NCBI GenBank assembly: GCA_036852015.1
Contig: JAANDG010000119.1
Span: forward strand, 62,001-126,000
DNA: 64,000 nt
Direction of reading: 5' to 3'
From: Pelodera strongyloides
Lineage: Eukaryota; Nematoda; Chromadorea; Rhabditida; Rhabditidae
Below, piece after piece: positions 24,401-36,400 of this stretch. A model generated the notes under the pieces. It saw only the letters and a list, made by a program, of their open reading frames with translations. It had not been told where the DNA came from and did no database searches. The first letter of the stretch is position 1; each line of letters begins with the position of its first letter. The position numbers and the translations under genes were made by a program.

Positions 24401-27400
24401 CTAGCCCAATGTTTCAAAAGATCTACATGTATAGAACAATAGAACGTGTATTGATAATAGGTGCTTAAATTCTATGCCCTCAAGATAAAAATTTAACTGG
24501 CTTTGTTTTGCCGCTTTTTTATATGTTCCTAAATTCAGCCGCGATGTCTGTCGGAATCATCAACGCGCAAATGCGTCTCAAGAAGAAGGATATCTACTGT
24601 ATATCACCGTCGACGATCAATACGTGTGGAGCGATTAATGTAGTAGGTATTCTTATTTTAGTATCATGCAGATTGACTCTCTGCGTGCTCGATGTTTGGT
24701 TGGATTCTCATTTCTATGGGTTAATTACTCTTCTTTTCATTTTATTCTTTTGCGGGGGTTTGCTTATTATACCATGTCTTTAAAGCGAAATACCGGTCGG
24801 TTTTTGGGGTCTAGTTTTTATTCTAATTTTTGCTTATTTGCATATGCTGCATAAGAAAGCAGGCGTACGCAATGCATTTCAAAAACCGGCCGGTATTTCG
24901 CTTTAAAAATGGGAAGGCATTTACATCCAGACAGACGTAGAAATGACGCGCGACTTATGTAAAGTAAACAACCAACAACGTCGGTAGATGACTGGGAAAT
25001 TCTTTAAAGTGAGATATTGGCTAGTCGGATTGTAAACTAAAACAATGCTTTGTTTTATCTTTTTTCAGGTGTGTTTCGACAAAACTGGCACTTTAACGGA
25101 GGACGGTCTCGACTTTCAAACGGTGCGACCGGTTCACAAACCAACACCGGTAAGGTAGCTGCATACATTAAAGCGGTGTAACAGCCGGTTTTTAAAAGGC
25201 GTAAATACGTAGGGATGCAGTGATTTATCCATTTTAAAAACCGTCCGTTCTGTGGCTTTAAAGGAACCAAAGCTCACGTAAGCGTAATAGGTTACCCCTG
25301 TTTTGTGAGAAAACTACATGGTTAATCGGCGCTGACTGTGAAATCCGTATTGCTAATTAAAGATGTAGATTGCATGTTTGTATACGAGTGCAATTGTTTA
25401 AATATTCGTTTTTTTCCCGAAACATGACATTTATTAAGGCGCATTTAAGTAAGATGGGAAAAGTTTGGAGAATTCTGGAAAAAGTTGGTTCAAGTTGGAA
25501 ACGCGAGAAAAGTTGATAGATCATGCCAAAAGGGAGGCCACAGATAAACATAGCTGAATATCCTGCTTTTCAGCATTATGATAAATTATGCAAATGTTGC
25601 ATCTTGAACCTAACTTTTCCGGAATTCTTCAAACTTTTCCCCAACTCGAACGCGCCTTAAAGCGAAATACCGGCCGGTTTTTGAAACGCATCGAGTACTC
25701 CCTGCTTTCCTATGCTTCATATGCAAATGATCATACATTTGAATAAAAAATAGACCCCAATAAACCACTTTTAGCATAACTGCATAAGAATGCTGATATT
25801 TGAGATGCGTTTCAAAAACCGGCTGGTATTTCGCTTTAACGCTAATTGGAAAATGTGTTCAATTGCAAACTTGTTGTCAAATAATAGCCAATAGCTACTA
25901 ATAAAGTTTTTTCAAACTGGGGAATTTTGTTAGTGCCTGGTTTCTGAATTTAATTTCTTGTTTTTGTCTTACAGAGTCGTCAGTACTCCACATTTGGAGA
26001 CGAAACAAGTGCCCTTGAGCCGGATGAGCTGCCACAAAGTGGGGAAATAGTGAAGGCGATATCGACCTGTCACTCACTGACTAGGTGAGTAGATTGTTCT
26101 CTTTGTTTGAGCTGAGGGAGCCTATTCACCAACACGCAGCTCCCTGGCCTCCCCAGGGAGCTAAAGAGTGCGAGAGCAGAAGAGATTCAGAGCGCCGGTG
26201 AGCCTAGGGAGGGTCCTTGTGTGTTGGTGAATATGGCCTCAGGGTTATATAAGACTGGTCGCTGGTGTGGGCCTGGTTAGATTGGATATTTTCATTCCAC
26301 CATCATTTTCGGTTATTACTTGCACACATGATTGTGTGCTCTGACAGTTGTGTGTGTTTTCGGCTTCACGTTTGAGAATGGCGATTATAACTCCATACTC
26401 CTTACAAGCTGATTTTCTAGATGCAGTTTTGGGAGAGGTCACTCTGATTCTCCCTTCCTTTGGCACTTATAAAACACAGAATACAGAAACAGATTTGCAT
26501 TAAATAAGAATACTCTCAAGTCTTTGGTTAAATTTAGAATCAACGGAGTTTTGCATGGCGATCCGCTCGATTTGATTCTTTTCAATCAGACCCGATGGAC
26601 GATCGAGGAGATTGGAGGCGGAGAGGAGAGGTAGGAAAAATTAGTTATTTTTATTTATTAGTCCGAGATGGACATTTTCCTACTTTTTCCGGAAAAGAAA
26701 AACAAAACTCTTGGTTCGAGATGTACCACCAGAAAAGAATTCAATTGCCACGTATACACATGCGAATGATCGATAGATTTTAGTTTCAATTACGGTACAT
26801 TTGCATTTTCGACAATTATTTTGCATGTATTATTATTTTTTCTCGGTGTCCATCTCGAACCACTTTTTTTCTTTTATTTTCCGGAAAATGTCTCGAATGC
26901 GCCCTAAAGAAATATGATTTTAAATCTAAATGTTTCTGAGACCCCTTGAAAGAGAGCACATCGCTCGAAAGACGATAAATAAGGTAAACGTAATTGCGTA
27001 GAAATTATTACCGCTGATTTAGCACACTAATATTGTTGATTGGTGTTAGTACCCACCGTTATATGATATGCGCTGCTGTTGTTATGTAGTAGCAAATATA
27101 ATAGGTAGAATCTTCGAGCTTATACGACTCCCGGTAAGACAGATGGACAGATGTTAACCAAATCTTGACATAAAGATTTGGTTAACATCTGTCCATCTGT
27201 CTTACCGGGAGTCGTATAAGCTCGAAGATTCTACCTATTATATGAAGTCACCTTCTCCCAAATGGAGCACGCGTACACAAAAAAATAGTAGCAAATAGGC
27301 GCAACACCGCAACACGACACGTAGTTAGCTCATAGATCTTGCGAATAGTGGCAGTGGAAGTATAATAGTATGCAGTTTTATCTAGTCTACACATGTGTAA

Positions 27401-30400
27401 ATGTACTGTGACATATGTGCAATGAATGTATGTGTTGTAAGTTGTTGTGTACTAGTTGCAAGTGTAAGATTATACAAGTAGTTATAAAATTACAATTTAT
27501 TAAAAGTTTCATCAACTTGTAGCGACGAATCGTCAGAAAGTTCAATTGAGGGAGAAACTGGGTTTGTGATTCTTGCATGAAATATGAAATAAAGTGTGAA
27601 GATGAATGCTGAGTGCTCTGAGTTATTATTTAATTATACTGTCACATTGCTAAGCCTTTTCAATGCCATTTACTTTCATACGACGCTAAGCTTTGTGTAG
27701 TCGTCGAGCGGAAGGGGGTGCCATTGGTGCGCCATTGCGCCAACCAGAACTAACCAACTGGTCAGCTTGAATTGCACATGTCCGCCGCTCCGCTATGGCG
27801 GCCCTCGGTTTAATCAGTGTATTTCTGTTCTGTTGACTGTTTGCACCACTCACGCTCACTAATAACACTGTGCTGGTATGCAGATTTGAATGCTATTTCT
27901 GATTTGAAGGTTTTCAATCGCTTCATTTACACGACACAACACACACTGTTGTTCATTTTTGATTTGCTAAGTTTGCTTCAGCCCGAACGTCGGCTGAGCG
28001 TTTAATTAGTGGACTTGATACCTTCCCTTACCATTGCCAAGGTAGCCAAACTGTTTTTACGAATTGTTCGATTGACTTATTATTTTGTGAACATAACATT
28101 CATCTTTTTCGAATGCGAAGATACGGTGAGCGAGCAAGCGCATTATAGGTTAATGGCGTTTGCAAGTATTCTGAAAATTTACCGTATTTTTGAACTACAC
28201 GAGAAATTTTTAATTGCAGGGTTTGTGCAAAAATACGGTAGTATTGACAGAATCACGGAAAAATTTTGGGATACGTGTAAACCCCCGATTGGTATTTACT
28301 GAAATAAAGTCAGTGTGAATGTGTGAACCCTTCAGTACTTCAGTCCTGACGATGAAACTCGCTTGTTCGACAATGTTCAGTTTAAGCCTAAGCCTAAGCG
28401 AGCAAGCGCAATATAGGTTTATATTTACTGAAATAAAGTATGTGTTAACCTTTCAGGCCTGACGATGAAACGGGCTTGTTCGACAATGTTCAGCCTACTG
28501 TAGTGAAGCCTCCCGAAGAACATGTGACTGCATTCCGAGGCTCGGAGTTCAGTATTGTACGCCAGTTTACATTCAGGTGTGTGTTTTAGGGTAATATTTG
28601 AAATTGTTTATAATCTCATTCCTAAGAAACTGATACTATTTCAACCCTAGTTTTTCGCTGCGTGTACATTTATTGTTGGTTATATTCGCTAGGGTGCAAC
28701 GACAGTCGAACGGTTATTTCTGAGAGCCTATTATTTAATATCGTTGTGAAACATTTTGTTTTGTGGGAAGTCCTTGACAAATATTTTGCAGTAAAGGCAC
28801 CTACATAATAATAATAAGTCTGATTTTTATTAATTTGGGCAGTACGCGGTGAATAATAATAATAATAATAAGTAACAAGTATCGTCATTAAGTGAATGTT
28901 ATATGTTCAGTTCGTCGCTCCAGCGCATGTCTGTGATTGTCAGCAATCCAGCTGATGAGACCGGTCACAATATGGTGCTGTACTCAAAGGTTCGTTAATT
29001 AATTACAGTTTGGGGGTGGTTATCGTACAAGCGTCATTGTATAGGCAGTGTTAGGTGGGAATGTAAAAGTATGTAGAGTTTGCTTAGGCTTAGGTTTAGG
29101 TCAAGTTTTATTCTAGCGGTTGATGTTGTGTAGTTTTTCAACATATGAACATGTATGTGTTTGTTCGTATTTTTGATTTAATTTCCAAATTTTGGTTTAT
29201 TTTATATTTTATTACTTTATAGTAAGTATAGTGACTATAGTAAATAGTTTGTTTGTGTATTTACTTCTGTAAGTTTGTACATGCAAGCTTCCAGGGCTCT
29301 CCGGAGATGATTCTCTCGCTTTGCAACCCGACAACTGTTCCGGAAAACTATTTGCACGTTGTTAATCAGTATGCGCAACATGGATATCGTCTTATATCGG
29401 TGGGTCGTTCTATTTGCTGATTTGTTAATTTGTTACTTTACTGTTACTCTGCATACCAGCTCAGCCTATCTTAATTTTGTGATTTTGATTTTGGAAAAGT
29501 ACTTACAATTCTTTCGCAACTTTTTTTTTCAATTTCAATTTTAGTATACTCTTCCAGAGAGCGCATCACCAAAAAAGTGAAGTGAAAAAGATAAGTGTGC
29601 AATAACAATGAGCACGTCATAGGTCACGATTCTGACAAGATTCCGACACACCTTTTGGACCTACACCTTTTTTCGTCTAATCTGACCTTAACGAATTATG
29701 TTTAATTCAACAATTAAGGTGGCCAAACGACGCCTCGATCTCAGCTTCGTAAAGGCGCAGAAAGTGGCTCGAAATATTGTGGAAAGTGATCTGGAACTCC
29801 TTGGAATAGTGGTTATGGAGAATCGAGTGAAGTCAGTCACACTTGGAGTGATCAATCAGTTGAATAGGTGAGAATATTTTTTGTCGATTGAGGCTTGTGA
29901 CTTTACTTCTACTTGCTTAGCAGGTAGAGCTTTCAGAGAACTTGGCAGTAAGTGTAAATAGCATTGGTATGGTGTAGAAAAGTGGCGAGAAGGCTCGGTT
30001 TCTGGTTTCCCCCTTTTCAGGTTATCCCTGCAGTCACAGTAAAGAATGTAAAGAGAAAACTTTATGGTAGTGCTCTGGCTCTTTTGTTTTGTTGAGCTGT
30101 TTTGAATGTGCAGATTGTACTGTACTGTAGAGTTTCAATTGAGAAGGTTTTTTTTTTGAAAGCGTGTAGATGAGCGTAAACTATGGTTTTTGATTGCTTA
30201 TTTATTTTGTTTCTTATTTCAACTTTCAAGGGCTCACATCCGTACAGTAATGGTAACTGGTGACAATCTGTTGACTGCGATGAGTGTGGCACGAGAGTGC
30301 GGAATCATCAGACCGAATAAGAAGGTTTGTTTTATTGGCATACTGTAGATTCTGTGGATTACTGTAGATTATCATTAGATTATTTGATTTTGTTACACAC

Positions 30401-33400
30401 TGTAGACATGTTAATCGGTTATTAGGCTGGTATTTGGTTAGGCTACTACCCCTTTTATGTGCTGAGTGATTGTGTGTAAGATGGTGAGATTGCTATGTTT
30501 CAAAGATAGTGTATAAACTCCATCTCAGCATGTGACCGTGCTCACTTCTCATTGGAAAATCTATTGCATATATTAGAGTTTTTAAGTGCGTACGCGACGT
30601 GAAAGTGGGAAAGTGTAATTCAAGTGCACGTTCGCTGAATTCCATGTTTAGCACGGTGCAAAACCGATGCAGACCTTCACGCTCAGCGAAAAATCGGTGC
30701 AATTTGTGACTTGGTGCTGAGATGTTTATTTGCACTTCTACTGTAGTGAATTTCAAATCGATTGTATATGGAACACGAGCGTGCACTTGAATTAGTGCAA
30801 AACCGATGCAGACCTTCACCCTCGACACTTTCGCACTTTCTACGTTCGCGAACGTGCACTTAAAAACACTACAGGTTACGTGTCTTATTGTTAGTCTTGG
30901 TGAGCTATTATTGAGCATAGAGCTTATGTGTCCAACTTGGATTTGGATCGTTTCAGGCTTATCTTCTTGAGCACATACCAGGAGAGAAAAACTCGCAGGG
31001 GAAAACGCAATTAACAATTAAGCAGGTATGTTTCCTTTTTAAATTGTTACGAGACCAGGCATTGTTCTTTTTTGCTCACATTGCTGTTAGTGTTATAAGT
31101 TCTAGCGAAGGTTTATACAAAAAGTTAGTTTTCGTGTTAGGACGAGCCGCCGACCGGGAGTGTATGTTTGAGCCGCTTTAATGATTTGTTTTGTGTTAAA
31201 TAGATTTAAAATGATTTTGCTACATTAAAGCGTTATGGCATGTTTGTTTGAAGCGTATTCTTCGCTACTGTGTTCCTAAATTCTATGAGCCTTTCCCGTT
31301 AAGGAGGGCACATATGTATATGATACATGAGAGTGCAGTAGCCCGGTATACGTTTAACAAACCACGTACAATATCGCCTATGAGAGTGCAGTAGCCCAGT
31401 ATACGTTTCACAAACCACGTACAATATCGCTTTAACTTAATTATCAGATTTCCAGTGCTTTTCAACGATTCGGACATGCTTTGTTAGTTTTATTGTAATA
31501 AGCAGGCACCTCTTTTTTAACTTTGGGAATTTGTTTCATATCTTTGATCCTATCAGTTGAATATTGTTTTCATGTATTATTTGTTTTCGTTTCACTTTAT
31601 TTTTATAATCTTTGCAATTTTCACACTTTATTTCCTTACTTTCAAACAGATTTTTTTTTATATATTTTGCTTATATTTTTTCATATGACCTTATTTATAT
31701 TAAGATTCAGGGTCATTTTTTTTTTAGAAAGATTCAGGATCATTTTTTTTAGAGTGTTTCATCATCGGTGGATATCCTGGAGGATGATAATGCTTCGGAA
31801 GTGTCAGCGGAGGGCGTTACGGACTTTGGACATGTGATTGAGAGTTGCTACCAAATGAGTGTGGCAGGTAGGGGTTTGGAGGTTACCTTTGGTATTGATT
31901 GGTTGAAGTTTTCTAATTGTTGTGGCTGAATTAGTGATTGTGGATTGTGAGCCTGTCTCTCTCTATCTCGCAAGAGAGAGAGAGAGAGAGAGGGAGAGAG
32001 AGCCCACTTGTTGAACATTGTGACGCTGATTGTTAATACCCTTCCGATGTTCAGGTGCCACCTTTTCGGTGATAACTCACGAGTACCCGGAACTTTTAGA
32101 TGACTTGATGAGCGTGTGAGTTGTTTTCTATTTGATTTGATTTTGATCGAATTATTGTCGATATCGATTTGATTTGCTCCGATTGACTTATTGTCGCTGT
32201 CGATCGATTTGCCAGCTTAGGGTCAGACAGAATAAGCTAACCCGGAAAGTGACATAGGCGTGATTCAACCATACCAGATACCACCAGTCAAGCACGTCAG
32301 AAATGTAGCGTGAGAAGCTGATTCCCATTGACCAGTTTGAGCAACTTACGACATAATGCCTATAGGTTCGATAAATACGGCTAATACGGACGAACGGGCT
32401 TGAGTAAAAACTAAGAGAACCCAGAATATCATGTTATGTGCAATTTAAGGTGCGATGTCTTTGCTCGGATGGCTCCCGATCAGAAGCAGTATCTGGTGAA
32501 CTACCTCCAGACACTGGACTACACGGTGGCCATGTGTGGAGATGGAGCGAATGATTGCGCTGCTTTGAAGGCTTGTTTTCATTTTTTGCGTATTTTTTGG
32601 TCCTTTAGTAGGGTAGGGGTATTAACCCCTAAGGCCCCTAACGCTAGCATCATTAAGCCAGTAGGAGGTACGCGATGAGCCTTTTGGCAAAATCCTTAGC
32701 TTTTTTTGAAACAGTCACCAGGCAAAATCCGTTATCGAGGTGTTTAAGCCTCAAACCTCAAGCCAACAAACGAACCAATAGCAAATTGGGCGCTTTTGTA
32801 ATGTGTTAGCGGATTCAAATGCACTCTTTCATAATTTTTGGATTGGTTTTTCCGTTTAGACTGTTTTATGTTTAGGCCGCACACGCTGGAATATCTCTGT
32901 CAGACGCTGAGGCTTCAATTGCTGCGCCGTTTACATCAAAGGTTTGCTCTCCTACATGTTTACCTGTAGTCTTGCTTCTAGTAATTGAAACTTTTTAATA
33001 AAACGCAGGAAAAGTTTTATTATTCTCTAGCTTTGCTCCTGTAGTTACCATGAGCGTGAAACATTAGGTGTAATCGATGATTTTACATCGGCCGGTTTGT
33101 GGGGGAAAAATGCCGTTGGTATTTATTAATTTATTAGGCACTTAAAGCCGTATAACAGCCTGTTTTTGAAACGTTTATGTGCGACACTATTTCCCGTGTT
33201 GTGTATTTAAATTACTGCGGGATACTGCGAGATTTTTAGACTAATTGTGTGTATTTGCATATTTTTTATCCTTTTTATGGGTGTGGGAGCGCAGTTGTCC
33301 AATATGTATTTCAAAAAACGGGCGTTATATAACTTTAATGACGCTATACTTTAAATCCTTTCATTGAGTGTGGGATATTTTAAGGAACTTTCTTATTGTT

Positions 33401-36400
33401 AGTACCAGTGCAGTGGCTGCATTTGTCTCCTTTGAAAATAAGTTATTAAATAAACGTTATTAATTAGATAGCAAATTAACAAAAAATGAGCTTGACTATT
33501 TTTAGGTTCCTGATATCCGTTGCGTGCCCACAGTGATCAGAGAGGGACGTTCTGCCCTGGTAACTTCATTTGGAGTGTTCAAGTATATGGCCGGATATTC
33601 ACTTACGCAGGTATGGTATTAGTTTTTTTTATGTTTCTCATTCAGCATTTTCTACTTTTTATACAATTAGTATATTGTTCTGTCTTCTGTCTATACCGTT
33701 AATTGTTTCTTATTGGAGTGTTGAATTTTGTGTGTGCAGAAACAGCATCATATGACGAAACGAAGCGTGTATGTCATGTATGACTGTCACTACTTTATCT
33801 GTGTAATAATTCTATTTTCCAGTTCACAACGATAATGATGCTGTATTATTTGTCGACCAACTTGACAGATTTCCAATTCCTCTACATTGATATGTTCCTG
33901 ATCACATTTGTGGCGCTGTTCTTTGGAAACACGGCAGCTTGTGAGTTTCCTATTCTCGTTTTCTTTGCTTTCTGGTTTTCTGATTGAGTTTCGTAATTTC
34001 GGATGGGCTTCGGCTTTTGAGCGTTTGAATTTTAATTTCAGTTTCATAAGTTAAAATCGGATTTCGGTTCGGATTATAAATTTTCCAAGATTACGGGGTC
34101 GCTTTGTTATGCATACTTGTGGTGTTTTTTTCATTGTCTGATTCCAGACTGTGTTTTGTAGGTTTACAGATGTTTCATGAGTACTAGAAAAATAGTTCTC
34201 GTTTGGTTGACTTTGTTTATACACCGCATTCGATACACGACAGCTAGAACAACATTGAGATTGTGTGAACTTGCTTATTAGATGAATAAGTGATAATTGG
34301 TCAATTAGGTTTGGTAACCAATTTGTAATTGCCTTTTAATTAGGTGAGCATCTCAGTTCGACGCCTCCGCCCACGCGACTCCTCTCATTCGGTTCGATGT
34401 TGAGTGTGGTAGGACAGTTGCTGATCATGGCTGCGGCACAGGTAATTGCTTTGTGATTACATGCATAATTACGTTAATTCGTGATTGTGCTTGTACTGTT
34501 ACATATCATTGAATTATCTATATTTCCTATTTTAGTTATAATTTTTTGCTTGTTACATCTTATAAACGTGGGGGGTTACTTAATACCGCACAGCGGCTAC
34601 TGCCGGTTTTCGCTATACCCCATCATACCTATCAATGTAAATGTGAACATAATGCATTGAAGCTCTTGAGAGGTTTCTCAAGGAACGTGAATCTGTTCGC
34701 GCCTCTGTATATTTTGGATACGGGTAAGTCAAATTGAGACAGTAACTCTTGGAGAGTTCTTGCCACTTGCCAGCCCTCACCCTGTCATGTCATTGTTGGG
34801 GTCGTTTTTCCTTCGGTCGAGTAGAAGGCTCCCTGTGTTTGCGTCTATCGAGCATCCTGCTGTAAAGACTGAGAGATATTATCGTGTGGTTATATCTTTG
34901 TGTTCTTTCCAGACATAATTACGATTATGATTTCTCTTGTAATTTAGTTGTTCACCTTTGTGTGGACCGCTGAGCAGCCCTGGTTCATTCCCTACGCGGC
35001 TCCTTATGGCGATGACGAGGAGGACAAGAGGAGTATGCAGGTATGAGCTGAGGAATGCTTTGTTTAAAGCTGTAAGGCACGTGATTTATGAAATGTTGTT
35101 GAACAGTGAAGCGTTCCTATGTATTATATGCAAATTTTTGTGCCCAAGGGAGGGCAACGGTATAGCACATAGGAATGCACGTTTCCAGGTTTTCTAGCGC
35201 TCCACTTAACCTGTTGTCATCAACCTGTTTTAGCCAGTCTATTTACATGCGGAAACAGTAGGCTTGCAATAAACATTTGCAGTAATTACGTTGGTTGTAA
35301 TAAATACGTTGGAGTTCATAGTTCATATTGTAATGGCCTTTTTTTCCAGGGAACTGCGGTGTTTTGTATGTCTGCGTTCCAGTACATTTGCCTGGCCATC
35401 ATTTATAGTAAAGGTGCGTATTTTGACAGTCGCAGTGTGAAGAGTTCGGTAGGTAGGTAGGTACATACTGAGAGCCGCGTCGCCGCCCCGCATGCTCACC
35501 TAACATATAGCGGGGCGCGCCGCCCCGTGCTGACGAACCTAGATTCAAACTTATCGTTTGGCTCATGCTTTTCCTATATGTATTCTTCAACTACCATATT
35601 TCAGGGCCTCCTTACCGCAAACCAATCTTCAGCAATTATCCCCTTTGCATTTCATTGATTGTGGTTTTGGCGGTGAGCATTTGTTTTTGTTCGTTTCGAA
35701 TTATTGGACCAGAGACCGTATTCACCGCTCCGATTCCTCGGGGAAATAGTCCCTTGCGACAAGATATAGCATTATAATGCGAGACACGCAGAGAAAAGGA
35801 CGGAGAATTCCCTATAATAATTTTCGGCTATAGGGAACTGAGTGGTGAATATGGCCTCTGGACCTTAGATTGTTGTGAAGACTTGAGTTATATACATATT
35901 TACCTTTTTCTAGAGGGACATTAGATTAATTATTACGTTTTTCGTTTCGCGGCACATCCAAAAAATATAGCGCGGGCGTTTTGTCAACTAATATCATTAA
36001 TCATTACCAATAAGTTTGCAGACACACAAACACAAACGCCAAAATGACATAGTATGACACAAATCATTACGAATTATTACGTTCAGGTTTCCTTATGGAT
36101 CGTCATTTATCCGGCCAATTTTGTTATTTCTTTCTTGGAGTACGATCCGATTCCGTATGTAGAGAGCCGAGTGTTTCTGGTATTAATTGGTGAGTTAAGT
36201 TTAGAATTTGGTGAACTTTATAGAGGATAGTTAGGGATAGTGTCGTGACGAAATTACTTTATAAGAATATCCGTGCAGTATGCTAGTTACGTTTTTGCAC
36301 CTGCTGTTCCGAATTGTTTCGTTATAATTTGTAATGAAAGTGAAAGGCCGCCTGGTGGTTTATCTATGTTTTTCTCTTTTTCATGAGTTTGGGGAGTTTG

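Noticed and set aside
24643..24646. Later donor (GTA GTA G) for ATPase exon 17
   Set aside because: It breaks the frame into the DKTGT exon. The donor at 24643 (GTAGGT) gives [13 protein letters not shown], as in the family.
30493..31017. 174-codon minus-strand frame
   Set aside because: It is antisense to an inverted-repeat element and to ATPase exon 30957-31025, and contains an internal repeated block. No protein family was recognised.
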